The position numbers and the translations under genes were made by a program. From positions 38,776 to 102,775 of the forward strand of contig CANLMR010000010.1 of assembly GCA_947492185.1 (NCBI GenBank): 64,000 nt of DNA, written 5' to 3'. How positions within the stretch are numbered: position 1 is the first letter of the stretch; each line of letters opens with the position of its first letter. Positions 54,994-64,000 of the stretch are shown here, one piece after another. Origin of the DNA: an uncultured Tenacibaculum sp. (GTDB taxonomy: Bacteria; Bacteroidota; Bacteroidia; Flavobacteriales; Flavobacteriaceae). The notes under the pieces are model-generated. The model did no database searches, had not been told where the DNA came from, and worked only from the letters and a program-made list of their open reading frames with translations.

Positions 54994-55016
54994 TATTCCC
55001 GCACAAAGCGGGAATA
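54994..55016 (-). terminator. Hairpin between hpt-adk and obgE
   Basis: TATTCCCGC and GCGGGAATA form a perfect 9-bp stem with a 5-base loop; on the minus strand it is followed by CTAATTTTT. Since obgE starts 16 bases later without an obvious promoter, this may be an attenuator and not a full stop. Confidence 0.65.
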
Positions 55017-55023
55017 AGTTTAT

Positions 55024-56145
55024 TTAAAGCTTGTCAAATACTTCAGACAAGCGTTGTGTTATATCTTGAATGCTACCTACACCATCTACTCCGTAAAAAT
55101 TACCTTGAGCTTCATAGAATTCTTTTAAGACAGCAGTTTTAGTATTATATTCGTTAAAACGGTTACGGATTTTTGACTCATCAGTATCATCAGATCTCCC
55201 ACTAGTTTTACCTCTCTCTAAGATTCTTGATACTAATAAATCTTCTGGTACCTCTAAAGCAACCATTCCGTTAATTCTTTCGTTTTTCTCAGCCAAGAAT
55301 TCATCAAGAGCTTTAGCTTGAGATTCTGTACGTGGAAAACCATCGAAAATAAATCCATTAGCATCAGCATTTTTATTTACTTCTGCTTTAAGCATGTTAA
55401 TAGTTACTTCATCTGGAACTAAATCACCAGCGTCAATATACTTTTTCGCCAATACTCCTAATTCAGTTTCATTTTTGATATTGAATCTAAAAACATCACC
55501 AGTAGAAATATGTACTAATTGATACTTTTCTTTTAATAATTCAGCTTGTGTTCCTTTACCAGCACCAGGAGGTCCGAATAAAACTATGTTTTTCATTTTG
55601 GGTTGTGTTGTTGTTAATTGATATATAGTAGGTAAGTTCCTGCCTAAACCATTATAGTCTAGTCCGTAACCTACAATAAATTTATCTTCGATACTTTTTC
55701 CTATATAATTAATGTGCAATTCTTTTCTGTACACATCTGGTTTAAAGAAAAGACTTACAATTTTAAGTTCTTTGATATTGGTATTTCTGAAAATCTCATA
55801 GATCTCATGAAGCGTAGTTCCAGTGTCTATAATATCTTCAAGAATTATAACTGTTCTTCCAGTTAAATCTTCATTTATACCGATTAAACGTTTTACATCT
55901 CCTGTAGAAGATTCGCCTTCATATGAAGCTAATTTCACAAAAGAAATTTCACAGTCACCATTAAATTCACGAATAAAGTCAGCTGCAAACATAAAACAAC
56001 CATTCAAGATTCCTACAAACAAAGGAGTCTCTCCATTTGGTAAGTCTTTTTTTACTTGATCAGCAAGAGATTTTACTATGGTAGCTATTTCTTCTTGGCT
56101 AATAAGCTGCTTGAAATATAAATCGTGAAGTTTTTTGATTCTCAT
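55024..56145 (-). CDS. Hypoxanthine phosphoribosyltransferase-adenylate kinase fusion
   Basis: A 373-residue bifunctional protein. Residues 1 to about 178 are a purine phosphoribosyltransferase with the PRPP motif VIILEDIIDTGTTL (99-112). Residues 184-373 are a complete short-type adenylate kinase with MKNIVLFGPPGAGKGTQ (P-loop 191-200), DGFPRTESQAKALD and RGKTSGRSDD. They are joined by a short linker (QLTTTQP) encoded by A-rich sequence ahead of Met184 (codon at 55594-55596), which could also act as an internal start. The order links purine salvage to nucleotide balance. Similar fusions occur in Flavobacteriaceae to my knowledge. Confidence 0.95.
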   Translation of the reverse strand: MRIKKLHDLYFKQLISQEEIATIVKSLADQVKKDLPNGETPLFVGILNGCFMFAADFIREFNGDCEISFVKLASYEGESSTGDVKRLIGINEDLTGRTVIILEDIIDTGTTLHEIYEIFRNTNIKELKIVSLFFKPDVYRKELHINYIGKSIEDKFIVGYGLDYNGLGRNLPTIYQLTTTQPKMKNIVLFGPPGAGKGTQAELLKEKYQLVHISTGDVFRFNIKNETELGVLAKKYIDAGDLVPDEVTINMLKAEVNKNADANGFIFDGFPRTESQAKALDEFLAEKNERINGMVALEVPEDLLVSRILERGKTSGRSDDTDESKIRNRFNEYNTKTAVLKEFYEAQGNFYGVDGVGSIQDITQRLSEVFDKL

Positions 56146-56170
56146 ATACCTGTAAATATAAGGATTAAAT

Positions 56171-56218
56171 AAAAAAACCGTCTTGATCTACTGAGAATTC
56201 AGTGGGTACAAAACGGTT
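56171..56218 (-). terminator. Terminator after secDF
   Basis: On the minus strand the stem pairs AACCGT (outer) and ACTGA (inner, loop GAAT) and ends in a run of seven T. It separates secDF from hpt-adk. Confidence 0.7.
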
Positions 56219-56240
56219 GATTTATTTTTAGAATATCGTG

Positions 56241-59228
56241 TTATTTTTTAGTCTCTTTTTCTTTGTTTTTAGTTGCATCAAACATAATTGGAGTTGCAAC
56301 GAATAAAGAAGAGTAAGTACCTACAAGAACACCAATAATAAGGGCAAACATAAACCCTTTAATACTATCACCTCCAAAGAAGAAAATAGCTAACATTACT
56401 AACATTGTTGTTAATGATGTATTGATTGTTCTACCTAACGTACTACTTAATGCTTTATCAACAAGACTAGCGCTAAATGTTTTACTTCCTGCTGCATATT
56501 CTCTAATTCTATCAAAAATTACCACAGTATCATTAAGTGAGTAACCTACTACTGTAAGAATTGCTGCGATAAATGATTGCCCGATTTCCATATCGAATGG
56601 CATAAACTTATATAAAATTGAGAAAATACCTAATACGATTAATACATCATGGAATACAGCGGCAACTGCACCAATAGAGAAAGATACCTTTCTAAAACGT
56701 AATAAAATATATAAGAAAACTACAATTAAAGAACCTAATACAGCCCAGATAGCAGCTTGCTTAATATCATCCGCAATTGTAGGATCTACTTTCATGTAAC
56801 TCATGATTCCTTGTGGCTCTCCTAATTTTTCGAATCCAGGTTTAAAGCTTTCATAATTTAAGTCTCCTAAGTAAGGCTTTAATCCATTATATAATGTAGT
56901 CTGTACTAATTCATCAACTTCTTTACTCTTATCATCAATTTTAAATACAGTTGTAATTTTTAATTGATTTGTAGAACCATAAGTTTTAACTTCTGGGGCA
57001 GTACCAAATGCTTCTTTTAAAGAAGATGCTACTTCATTAGCTTTCATTGGTTGGTTAAATCGAACAACATAAGAACGTCCTCCTTTAAAGTCAACTCCTT
57101 GTTTTAATCCGATTGAGAAAATTGAGATTAAACCAGCTAAGATAATTCCTCCAGAGATAATATAAGCTAACTTACGCTTCCTTAAGAATTCTATATTGAT
57201 ATTCTTGAACCAGTTTTTAGAAATGTTAGTATTGAATGTTAAATCAGTTCCTTTAGCAACAGCTCCATCTACTAATAAACGAGTGATAAAGATTGCTGTA
57301 AATAAAGAAGTAGCAATACCAATCATTAATGTTAATGCGAAACCTTTAATTGGTCCAGTTCCAAAAACATATAATATAATACCTGTTAATAAGGTAGTAA
57401 TGTTTGCATCTATAATTGCAGATAAAGCTCCTTTAATACTAAATCCTTCTTCTACTGCAGTACCTAAACCTTTACCAGAATTTAATGCTTCTTTAATTCT
57501 TTCGAATATAATTACGTTAGCATCTACAGACATACCAATTGTTAAGATAATACCTGCGATACCTGGTAATGTTAATACAGAGTTGAATGAAGCTAAAACT
57601 CCAAAGATGAATAAGATATTTACAACTAAAGCTATGTTTGCAAATAATCCAGCTTTACCGTAGTACACAACCATCCATACTAATACTAATAAGATAGCTA
57701 AAGCGAAAGACCACATACTTGCTGAAATTGCTTCTTTACCTAAAGATGGTCCAACAACTTCTGCTTCAATGATTCTAGCAGGAGCAGGTAATTTACCAGC
57801 CTTTAATACTGTAGAAATATCTTGAGCCTCTTCTACTGTCATTGAACCTCCAGAAATTTGAGTGCTTCCACCAGTAATTACACCATTAACAACAGGAGCA
57901 GTATATACATAATCATCTAAAACAACAGCAACGAATTTACCAACGTTTTCACCTGTCATTTTTGCCCACTTCTTACTTCCTGTTCCATTCATTAACATAG
58001 AAACTACAGGCTTACTTAATTGATCGTAATCTTGTTTAGCATCAGCAATAACATCTCCTTCGATAGGAGCCTCATCATTTCTGTTTCCTTTAACAGCGTA
58101 TAAACCAATTACTTCAGTAGTTCCATCTGCACTTGGCTGTGCTTTATAATCCCATAAGAACTTAGCATAACGTAAGTTATCTGGTAGTAAAGCTCTAATT
58201 TCTCTATTCTTTAATAAACTATTTACTCTAGCAGTATCAAGAACTTTAGCTTGTGCTACTAAAGAACTTACCTGATTTTGGTTTTGAGCTACATTAGGGA
58301 ATAAATATGTAAATAAACTTTTTTGATTCGCTACTTCAGTAGAATCACTAGTTTCAGCAATTAAATCTTCAATACTATCAGAAGTTTTCGTAGTATCTTT
58401 CTTTTGAGTAGCATCAGTATCTTCTTTTAAAAGCTCTGCTGCTTTAGCATTGGCTGCAAAGAAAAAGTTTTGCACATCAGCATTAGAATGTACTTCCCAA
58501 AACTGAAGTTTTGCAGTACTTTCTAATAATTTACTTACTCTGTCAATATCTTTTGCTCCTGGCAATTCAACTTGAATTCTTCCAGAAGTACCAATTCTCT
58601 GAATATTTGGTTGAACAACACCAAATTTATCAATACGACTACGTAATACTTCAAAAGCAGTATTAATAGATGTATTGATTTCTTCTTGTAAAATTGGTTT
58701 TACTTCTTCGTTAGTTTTGTTGAAGTCAATTTTATCACGAAGTAATTTGTTTCCGAATATTGTAGGATCACTTAACTTTACAGAACCGTTACTTGCTTTT
58801 TGGAACTCGTCATAGAAAATATCAAGATAATTATCTTGACTATCTGTTTGAGCTACATCTGCATTTTTTAACGCTTGTGTAAAAACTGGATTTTGAGATT
58901 CGTTTGATAAACCTTGTAATATATCTTTTACAGATACTTGTAAAATTGCATTGATACCACCTTTTAAATCAAGACCAAGGTTCATTTCCTTGTCTCTGAT
59001 TTCGTCATAAGTGAATCCAGCAATTACTTCTTTATTTGCAACACTATCTAAGTATTTCTTTTCTAATCTTGCAAGTTCTCTACCATCATTTTGATCACTA
59101 ACTTTAGTAGTAGCATAGGCATTAGCTGCCTTCTCTACTTTGTTAGCAAAAAAAGTAAATGATAATTGGTATAAACTTACTAATCCGAAAAGGATTGCAA
59201 ATAATCTAATTAGACCTTTGTTTTGCAT
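56241..59228 (-). CDS. secDF: Protein translocase SecDF fusion
   Basis: SecD and SecF use the proton gradient to help pull exported proteins through SecYEG. The start is the ATG at 59228 (MQNKGLIRLFAILFG); an upstream extension of 13 codons overlaps the promoter. The 995-residue protein fuses a SecD part (about 1-650, with NLGLDLKGGINA and GMSVDANVIIFERIKEAL) with a SecF part (from about 680, with GVDFKGGRSYVV and GYSLNDTVVIFDRIRE), about 12 membrane segments in all. The fusion is the rule in this phylum. The SecD periplasmic domain has a low-complexity Thr/Ser/Asp insert near residues 285-310. Confidence 0.97.
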   Translation of the reverse strand: MQNKGLIRLFAILFGLVSLYQLSFTFFANKVEKAANAYATTKVSDQNDGRELARLEKKYLDSVANKEVIAGFTYDEIRDKEMNLGLDLKGGINAILQVSVKDILQGLSNESQNPVFTQALKNADVAQTDSQDNYLDIFYDEFQKASNGSVKLSDPTIFGNKLLRDKIDFNKTNEEVKPILQEEINTSINTAFEVLRSRIDKFGVVQPNIQRIGTSGRIQVELPGAKDIDRVSKLLESTAKLQFWEVHSNADVQNFFFAANAKAAELLKEDTDATQKKDTTKTSDSIEDLIAETSDSTEVANQKSLFTYLFPNVAQNQNQVSSLVAQAKVLDTARVNSLLKNREIRALLPDNLRYAKFLWDYKAQPSADGTTEVIGLYAVKGNRNDEAPIEGDVIADAKQDYDQLSKPVVSMLMNGTGSKKWAKMTGENVGKFVAVVLDDYVYTAPVVNGVITGGSTQISGGSMTVEEAQDISTVLKAGKLPAPARIIEAEVVGPSLGKEAISASMWSFALAILLVLVWMVVYYGKAGLFANIALVVNILFIFGVLASFNSVLTLPGIAGIILTIGMSVDANVIIFERIKEALNSGKGLGTAVEEGFSIKGALSAIIDANITTLLTGIILYVFGTGPIKGFALTLMIGIATSLFTAIFITRLLVDGAVAKGTDLTFNTNISKNWFKNINIEFLRKRKLAYIISGGIILAGLISIFSIGLKQGVDFKGGRSYVVRFNQPMKANEVASSLKEAFGTAPEVKTYGSTNQLKITTVFKIDDKSKEVDELVQTTLYNGLKPYLGDLNYESFKPGFEKLGEPQGIMSYMKVDPTIADDIKQAAIWAVLGSLIVVFLYILLRFRKVSFSIGAVAAVFHDVLIVLGIFSILYKFMPFDMEIGQSFIAAILTVVGYSLNDTVVIFDRIREYAAGSKTFSASLVDKALSSTLGRTINTSLTTMLVMLAIFFFGGDSIKGFMFALIIGVLVGTYSSLFVATPIMFDATKNKEKETKK

Positions 59229-59264
59229 CTTTAATAATTTAAATGACTTCTTTTTAAAAACGTG

Positions 59265-59295
59265 CAAATATAGTATAACAAATAGGAAAACCCAA
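59265..59295 (-). promoter_or_regulatory. secDF promoter
   Basis: On the minus strand TTG (59295-59293), 20 bases, TATATTTG (59272-59265), 37 bases before the start codon. Confidence 0.7.
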
Positions 59296-59382
59296 TTTTT
59301 TATTGCTTTAATACTATTATAACGGCTAACTTTTTTAATATAGCGTAAAGTTCGTTTCGTTTTTTTGATTTACCTTTAAATT

Positions 59383-59814
59383 ATGGATAAAGTTATTGTA
59401 AAAGAAGTTATACCTAAGTCATCTGATGTATTATGGAATTTAATTACGGAATTAAATCATATGAAGCAATGGTTTTTTGAAAATTTACCTGAGTTTGAAG
59501 CTAAAATTGGATTTAAAGTTGAGTTCAATGTTGTCTCTGGAGAAAGATCTTTTCTTCATGCGTGGGAAATTATCGAAGTGGATGTGAAAAAGTTAATTAA
59601 ATATAACTGGAGGTATCCTGAATATTTTGATGGAGATTCTTTTGTTACTTTTTGTTTAAATAAATTGGATAAAGATAAAACCGAAGTAGTAATTATAAGT
59701 GAGGGAATTAATAATTACCCTAAAAATATTCCAGAATTCACATACGAGAGTTGTAGGGGAGGTTGGGAGTATTTTATCAATAGATTAAAAGAATATTCTG
59801 ATGAAATTAATTAA
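59383..59814 (+). CDS. SRPBCC (AHSA1-like) domain protein
   Basis: A 143-residue soluble protein with the START/Bet v1-like fold of the AHSA1 family: KEVIPKSSDVLWNLITE at the N-terminus, a central strand region (HAWEIIEVDVKKLIKYNWRY) and a C-terminal helix (GGWEYFINRLKEY). The family binds hydrophobic ligands or acts as a chaperone activator; no specific role is apparent. It stands alone, divergent from secDF, with a very strong terminator after it. Confidence 0.86.
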   Translation: MDKVIVKEVIPKSSDVLWNLITELNHMKQWFFENLPEFEAKIGFKVEFNVVSGERSFLHAWEIIEVDVKKLIKYNWRYPEYFDGDSFVTFCLNKLDKDKTEVVIISEGINNYPKNIPEFTYESCRGGWEYFINRLKEYSDEIN

Positions 59815-59858
59815 TATAATAAACCCGAAGACTGAACAGTCTTCGGGTTTATTATATT
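59813..59858. terminator. Perfect 21-bp bidirectional terminator
   Basis: A 21-bp perfect stem (59813-59833 with 59838-59858) around GAAC, with AT-rich ends and a CCCGAAGACT core. It overlaps the last two bases of the SRPBCC stop codon and serves both convergent genes. Confidence 0.9.
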
Positions 59859-59874
59859 ACATTATGAGAATTTA

Positions 59875-60474
59875 TTAAACTCCTCTTTGTTTGTTTATTT
59901 CGTCTTGTAATTGTCTTCTTAATTTCTGTTCTTTCTCTATAGATTTTTTTCTATGTAAATCAAATTCTTCTTCAATTTCTGCTAGATTAGTTTTAGCAGC
60001 TTTAGTTAAATTGTTACTGTTCTTAAATCGTAAGATAAAAAATACAGTAGTTATAGCTAATATAGTTATGATTGACCATACGAATAAGTTGTATGTGTTT
60101 TTTGACATACCAATACCAATAAAACTAATTTTATTTTCTTCATCAATTGAAGAGTTAAGATTATTAGTTAAAGTTTCAATTTTTTCATTCAACCCAAGAA
60201 TACTTTTCTCCTGTTCGTTTATTTTTAATTGTTTCGTTTTAATGTTCTTTTTCAAAGAAACTACACTGTCAACAATGTTTTTTTGTAATGCTTGAAAATC
60301 AGCCCTAGTAATCATTTTATATTTCTGCCAATTACTAGCCTTTCCATAAGTTTTTATGAGCTGGTTTTCTATAGTATTTGGTAAAGCATCTAACTGCTGT
60401 TTTTTTGTAAGCTGTGTTTGTGCAAAAGAATTTGAACAAAATAAAACGACTATAATAAGGTTGACGATTTTCAT
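59875..60474 (-). CDS. Exported/membrane coiled-coil protein of unknown function
   Basis: A 199-residue protein with a signal peptide (about 1-18, ending SFAQ), a helical region with coiled-coil heptads (about 65-110), one membrane segment (about 131-148) and a second coiled coil (about 160-195, EEEFDLHRKKSIEKEQKLRR). I recognise no named family. It resembles a bitopic spacer or scaffold protein. It is downstream of rplT behind a terminator. Confidence 0.75.
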   Translation of the reverse strand: MKIVNLIIVVLFCSNSFAQTQLTKKQQLDALPNTIENQLIKTYGKASNWQKYKMITRADFQALQKNIVDSVVSLKKNIKTKQLKINEQEKSILGLNEKIETLTNNLNSSIDEENKISFIGIGMSKNTYNLFVWSIITILAITTVFFILRFKNSNNLTKAAKTNLAEIEEEFDLHRKKSIEKEQKLRRQLQDEINKQRGV

Positions 60475-60504
60475 TGATTAGTTATTGATATTACAAGTTA
60501 ATTT

Positions 60505-60535
60505 AAAAAAACCCAAACGAAAAGTTTGGGTTTTT
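60505..60535 (-). terminator. Terminator after rplT
   Basis: CCCAAAC and GTTTGGG with flanking A and T runs make an 11-bp stem with a 5-base loop; the minus strand continues in T. It ends the thrS-infC-rpmI-rplT operon. Confidence 0.85.
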
Positions 60536-60557
60536 AGTATAAGCAAGATTATTAAAC

Positions 60558-60902
60558 TTATTTTACTTTATCTACAATTGCCTTAAAAGCTTCAGGGCTA
60601 TTCATAGCTAAATCAGCTAAAACCTTACGGTTTAATTCGATGTTATTAGCTTTAACTTTACCCATAAACTGTGAATAAGACATTCCGTACTGACGGGCTC
60701 CAGCGTTAATACGTTGGATCCATAATGAACGGAAGTTTCTCTTTTTGTTTTTACGATCACGGTAAGCATATTGTAATCCTTTCTCAACCGCGTTCTTAGC
60801 TACTGTATAAACGTTTTTTCTACGTCCAAAGTAACCTTTTGCTTGCTTCAAGATTTTCTTTCTTCTATTTCTTGAAGCCACTGAATTTACTGATCTTGGC
60901 AT
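60558..60902 (-). CDS. rplT: 50S ribosomal protein bL20
   Basis: A 114-residue basic protein that binds 23S rRNA early in 50S assembly. The N-terminus [20 protein letters not shown] and the block [20 protein letters not shown] are diagnostic. In E. coli it represses its own operon; no such site is evident to me here. It is the last gene of the operon, 93 bases after rpmI. Confidence 0.97.
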   Translation of the reverse strand: MPRSVNSVASRNRRKKILKQAKGYFGRRKNVYTVAKNAVEKGLQYAYRDRKNKKRNFRSLWIQRINAGARQYGMSYSQFMGKVKANNIELNRKVLADLAMNSPEAFKAIVDKVK

Positions 60903-60995
60903 AATTCTTTGTTTTTTGTAGTAGGCGACTAATTAAATAGTACTTTATGAGCCCAACTCCATGGTTAATAATTAATTTTACTACCTAGCTAACAA

Positions 60996-61193
60996 TTATT
61001 TTAATAATAATTGTTGCTTAATGTTACCCTCGTCAGATTTGTGTACTAACGTAGAGTGTGTTAATGCAAGCTTACGTTTCTTAGACTTCTTAGTTAAGAT
61101 ATGACTCTTAAACGCGTGCTTTCTTTTGATCTTTCCAGAACCAGTTAACTTAAAACGTTTCTTGGCGCTAGATTTAGTTTTCATTTTAGGCAT
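60996..61193 (-). CDS. rpmI: 50S ribosomal protein bL35
   Basis: A 65-residue very basic protein: [20 protein letters not shown] and [20 protein letters not shown] are the family signature. It lies between infC (57-base gap) and rplT, the universal order of this operon. Confidence 0.97.
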   Translation of the reverse strand: MPKMKTKSSAKKRFKLTGSGKIKRKHAFKSHILTKKSKKRKLALTHSTLVHKSDEGNIKQQLLLK

Positions 61194-61250
61194 CTTTTGC
61201 TGTCGTTTTTATCTTGCTTATATTATTGTTTTAGATATATACTATCTATA

Positions 61251-61811
61251 TTACTTAACCTTTTTTGGTGCGATGAACATAATCATTCTTTTACCTTCTA
61301 ATTTCGGCATTTGCTCTACTTTACCATAGTCTTCTAATTCTTGAGCTAGCTTTAAAAGTAAAATTTGACCTTGTTCTTTAAACACAATCGAACGCCCTTT
61401 GAAAAACACATAAGCTTTTAATTTGGCACCATCTTGTAAAAATTTAATAGCGTGCTTCTTTTTAAACTGGTAATCATGATCGTCCGTTTGAGGACCAAAA
61501 CGAATTTCCTTAACAACTACTTTAGTAGCTTTAGCTTTTAGTGCTTTCTCACGTTTTTTCTGTTCGTATAAAAATTTCTTATAATCTATTACTTTACAGA
61601 CAGGGGGAACAGCTTTAGGTGATATTTCAACTAAATCTAACTCTAACTCTCGAGCTATTTCTTTAGCTTTTGCTAAAGGATAAACACCTACTTCTATGTT
61701 TTCGCCTACTAAACGAACTTCATCAACATATTTAATCTTATCATTAATTCTATGTTGATCTTCTTTAATAATTCTAGCGGGTCTTCTACCGCCTTTTCTT
61801 CTTATTGCTAT
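61251..61811 (-). CDS. infC: Translation initiation factor IF-3 with ATA start
   Basis: IF-3 binds the 30S subunit and checks start-codon pairing. The frame, 186 residues, reads (M)[20 protein letters not shown] at its N-terminus and then [33 protein letters not shown] and MFIAPKK, all diagnostic. It has no ATG, GTG or TTG start: an in-frame TAA (61815-61817) is followed by GCC and then ATA at 61809-61811. Alignment with the usual MAIR N-terminus makes ATA the start. E. coli infC uses AUU and is repressed by its own product because IF-3 rejects such codons, so the same control is likely here. It lies 29 bases after thrS. Confidence 0.93.
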   Translation of the reverse strand: MAIRRKGGRRPARIIKEDQHRINDKIKYVDEVRLVGENIEVGVYPLAKAKEIARELELDLVEISPKAVPPVCKVIDYKKFLYEQKKREKALKAKATKVVVKEIRFGPQTDDHDYQFKKKHAIKFLQDGAKLKAYVFFKGRSIVFKEQGQILLLKLAQELEDYGKVEQMPKLEGKRMIMFIAPKKVK

Positions 61812-61840
61812 GGCTTATTAATTTAAAATTATTATCTAAT

Positions 61841-63793
61841 TTAATTATTTGTGTTAAACGTTACTAACGTTTTTTGAATTTCTTTCTGGATTAACACAAT
61901 GAATTCCTCAATGGTAAAAGTTCCAATGTCACCTTCACCATGCTTTCTTACAGATACCGTGCCATCTTGCTCTTCTTTCTCGCCAACAATAATCATAAAA
62001 GGAATTTTACTTACTTCTGCATCTCTAATCTTACGACCAGTTTTCTCATTTCTATTGTCTACGAGGGCGCGAATTTCGGAATTTTCTAACAAATGTGAAA
62101 CTTTTTCGGTATATTTTTCGTATTTCTCACTGATTGGCAGTATGATAACTTGGTCTGGAGTTAGCCATAAAGGGAAATTACCACCTGTGTGTTCAAGTAA
62201 TACAGCTATGAAGCGTTCCATTGAACCAAATGGTGCACGATGAATCATTACGGGTCTGTGTAGCTCATTATCACTGCCTTTATAATTAAGATCAAATCGT
62301 TCAGGTAAGTTGTAATCTACTTGTATAGTGCCTAATTGCCAACTTCTTCCTAAAGCATCTTTAACCATGAAGTCTAACTTTGGTCCATAAAAAGCAGCTT
62401 CACCAGCTTCGATAACATAATCTAAGCCTTTGTCTTTTGCAGCATTAATAATTGCTTGTTCAGCTTTTTCCCAGTTTTCTACCGAGCCAATATATTTTTC
62501 AGGTTTCTCTAAGTCTCTTACTGAAACTTGAGCTGTAAAATTATTAAACCCTAAAGAACCGAATACATATAGTACAAGGTCAATAACATTTTTAAATTCT
62601 GAATCCAATTGATCTGGAGTACAAAATATATGTGCATCATCTTGAGTAAAACCTCTTACTCTAGTTAAGCCATGAAGTTCGCCACTTTGTTCATATCTAT
62701 ATACTGTTCCGAATTCAGCAAATCGTTTTGGTAAATCTTTATAAGAATACGGTTTATGATTGTAAACCTCACAATGATGAGGACAGTTCATTGGTTTTAA
62801 TAAAAATTCCTCATCTTCTTTTGGAGTTGTTATAGGTTGAAAACTATCCTCTCCGTATTTTGCGTAGTGACCAGAAGTAACATAAAGTTCTTTTTGACCA
62901 ATATGAGGAGTCATTACCATTTCATAACCAGCTTTTTTTTGAGCAACTTTTAAAAAATCCTCTAATCGCCCTCTTAAAGCTGCTCCCTTCGGAAGCCATA
63001 AAGGTAACCCTTGACCTACTTTTTGAGAAAAAGTAAATAGCTCTAATTCTTTACCTAGTTTTCTATGATCTCTCTTTTTTGCTTCTTCTAATAACTCTAG
63101 GTATTCAGTTAGCATTTTCTGCTTAGGAAAAGAGATGCCATATATACGGGTTAATTGATTGTTTTTTTCGTCTCCTCTCCAATAAGCACCAGCTACGTTC
63201 ATTATTTTTATGGATTTTATAATTCCAGTATTAGGAATATGTCCTCCACGGCATAAATCAGTAAAGTCACTATGATCACAAAAAGTGATATCACCATCTT
63301 CTAATCCCTCAATGAGTTCTACCTTATATATATTGTTTTGTTCTTTATAATATGATAGAGCGTCTGCTTTAGAAATAGATCTCATTTTAAACTCTGCTTT
63401 TTCACGAGCTCTTTCTAAAAACTGTTTTTCAATTTTTGGAAAATCTTTCTCAGAGATTGTTTCATCTCCAAAATCAACATCATAATAGAAACCATTTTCT
63501 ATAGCAGGTCCTATTGTTAATTTTGCATTAGGATAGAAATCTAAAACTGATTGAGCTAAAACGTGAGCAGATGAATGCCAAAATGCTTTTTTACCTTCTG
63601 GGTTGTCGAAAGTATATAAGGTTAAGTTTCCGTCAATATTCAATTGAGTGGTGGTTTCCACTGTTGTGTTGTTGAAACTTGCTGAAATAACATTTCTAGC
63701 TAAACCTTGGCTAATACTCATAGCTACATCTATAGGAGTAGAATTCTTTTCATACTCTCTAATGCTTCCGTCGGGTAATGTGATTTTAATCAT
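61841..63793 (-). CDS. thrS: Threonyl-tRNA synthetase
   Basis: It charges tRNA-Thr and edits mischarged Ser. The start is the ATG at 63793 ([15 protein letters not shown]); a longer open frame upstream crosses the promoter. The 650 residues comprise a TGS domain (1-60), an editing domain with HSSAHVL and the CRGGH-type motif ([11 protein letters not shown]), a class II core with the zinc ligand Cys in [31 protein letters not shown] (motif 2), [11 protein letters not shown] (motif 3), and a C-terminal anticodon-binding domain. It is the first gene of the operon with infC, rpmI and rplT. Confidence 0.97.
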   Translation of the reverse strand: MIKITLPDGSIREYEKNSTPIDVAMSISQGLARNVISASFNNTTVETTTQLNIDGNLTLYTFDNPEGKKAFWHSSAHVLAQSVLDFYPNAKLTIGPAIENGFYYDVDFGDETISEKDFPKIEKQFLERAREKAEFKMRSISKADALSYYKEQNNIYKVELIEGLEDGDITFCDHSDFTDLCRGGHIPNTGIIKSIKIMNVAGAYWRGDEKNNQLTRIYGISFPKQKMLTEYLELLEEAKKRDHRKLGKELELFTFSQKVGQGLPLWLPKGAALRGRLEDFLKVAQKKAGYEMVMTPHIGQKELYVTSGHYAKYGEDSFQPITTPKEDEEFLLKPMNCPHHCEVYNHKPYSYKDLPKRFAEFGTVYRYEQSGELHGLTRVRGFTQDDAHIFCTPDQLDSEFKNVIDLVLYVFGSLGFNNFTAQVSVRDLEKPEKYIGSVENWEKAEQAIINAAKDKGLDYVIEAGEAAFYGPKLDFMVKDALGRSWQLGTIQVDYNLPERFDLNYKGSDNELHRPVMIHRAPFGSMERFIAVLLEHTGGNFPLWLTPDQVIILPISEKYEKYTEKVSHLLENSEIRALVDNRNEKTGRKIRDAEVSKIPFMIIVGEKEEQDGTVSVRKHGEGDIGTFTIEEFIVLIQKEIQKTLVTFNTNN

Positions 63794-63846
63794 TAATATA
63801 TATGTATAGTTAATAGATTTTCTTACAAGTGAAAATCTTAAGGTTG

Positions 63847-63877
63847 CAAAGATATTGTAAATGGAATTTCCAAGCAA
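63847..63877 (-). promoter_or_regulatory. thrS operon promoter
   Basis: On the minus strand TTG (63877-63875), 20 bases, TATCTTTG (63854-63847). The implied leader is only about 45 bases, too short for an elaborate attenuator. Bases 63878-64000 beyond it are AT-rich, and I see no gene in them. Confidence 0.7.
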
Positions 63878-64000
63878 TACTTATATATATAATATGTTTA
63901 AAAAGTTGTTTTTTATTTTAATGAAAAAAGTTTTTGTTGTAAGTTTTTGTTGGTTAATGTTTTAGGTTTTTTGTTGTAAAAAAGTTTAATTTTTTTGGTT

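Noticed and set aside
57196..57663. Plus-strand frame of 155 residues opposite secDF
   Set aside because: Antisense shadow of a strongly conserved gene, with low-complexity Ile/Pro/Asn content that follows from SecD codon usage.
61899..62243. Plus-strand frame of 114 residues opposite thrS
   Set aside because: Shadow of the conserved ThrRS C-terminal region; no promoter and no recognisable protein features.
63878..64000. Short plus-strand frame starting ATGAAAAAAG near 63922
   Set aside because: It stops after 14 codons and lies in very AT-rich sequence upstream of thrS.

Overview
The window is a chromosomal stretch of an AT-rich member of the Bacteroidetes, almost certainly a marine Flavobacteriaceae. 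Evidence seen in the sequence includes promoters of the Bacteroidetes type (TTG, about 20 bases, TAnnTTTG), few Shine-Dalgarno sites, a fused SecDF, a mevalonate pathway, a LytTR/LytS pair, lipoproteins and an alginate lyase. A Tenacibaculum- or Polaribacter-like genus is my guess and cannot be settled by eye. I see no insertion sequences, prophage, CRISPR array or integrase; this looks like stable core genome with a few accessory genes.

Layout. 1-3.1 kb: an edge-truncated Trp/Asn-rich lipoprotein, proS, two identical tRNA-Glu genes and rpsT. 3.1-10.5 kb: the cell-shape operon mreB-mreC-mreD-mrdA-rodA behind purH, then a 38-residue mini-gene with its own terminator. 10.6-15.4 kb: an isoprenoid cluster (mevalonate decarboxylase, mevalonate kinase, a UbiA-type prenyltransferase) mixed with a pseudouridine synthase, a GAF protein and a MORN-repeat protein. 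15.5-17.8 kb: a LytS/LytTR two-component pair divergent from a small MotA/ExbB-like membrane protein. 18-19.9 kb: a fatty acid hydroxylase and small unknowns. 19.9-24.5 kb: a second isoprenoid operon with HMG-CoA reductase carrying an extra C-terminal domain, an unknown exported protein, a GYDIA-type GHMP kinase and an HI0933-type flavoprotein. 24.6-30.5 kb: dipeptidyl peptidase IV, two POT peptide transporters and a thioredoxin-fold protein, together a peptide-scavenging unit. 30.5-38.4 kb: ComEC, a three-domain alginate lyase with a striking tandem operator, a large unknown exported protein and lysS. 38.5-44.4 kb: a candidate small RNA, a DUF456 protein, and a BlaI/M56-TonB regulatory operon behind a perfect 34-bp palindrome. 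44.4-50.7 kb: a COQ4-like protein, a Crp/Fnr regulator, a GH3 protein, a DUF2797 protein, the Prc protease and a small exported protein. 50.8-54 kb: surE, a membrane protein, lpxB and two tandem NlpC/P60 proteins. 54-59.2 kb: obgE, an Hpt-Adk fusion and secDF. 59.4-63.8 kb: an SRPBCC protein, a coiled-coil membrane protein and the thrS-infC-rpmI-rplT operon, in which infC has no ATG, GTG or TTG start and appears to begin at ATA.

The most interesting items are the AUA start of infC, the DinB-like tail on HMG-CoA reductase, the GYDIA kinase as a candidate for the unassigned phosphomevalonate kinase step, the three 13-bp-phased operator repeats before the alginate lyase gene, the stand-alone RNA candidate next to lysS, and the Hpt-Adk fusion whose linker still looks like an untranslated leader. 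Most start positions were set by sequence reasoning: where an upstream TTG or GTG only lengthened the frame, I moved the start to the ATG that begins a recognisable signal peptide or domain.
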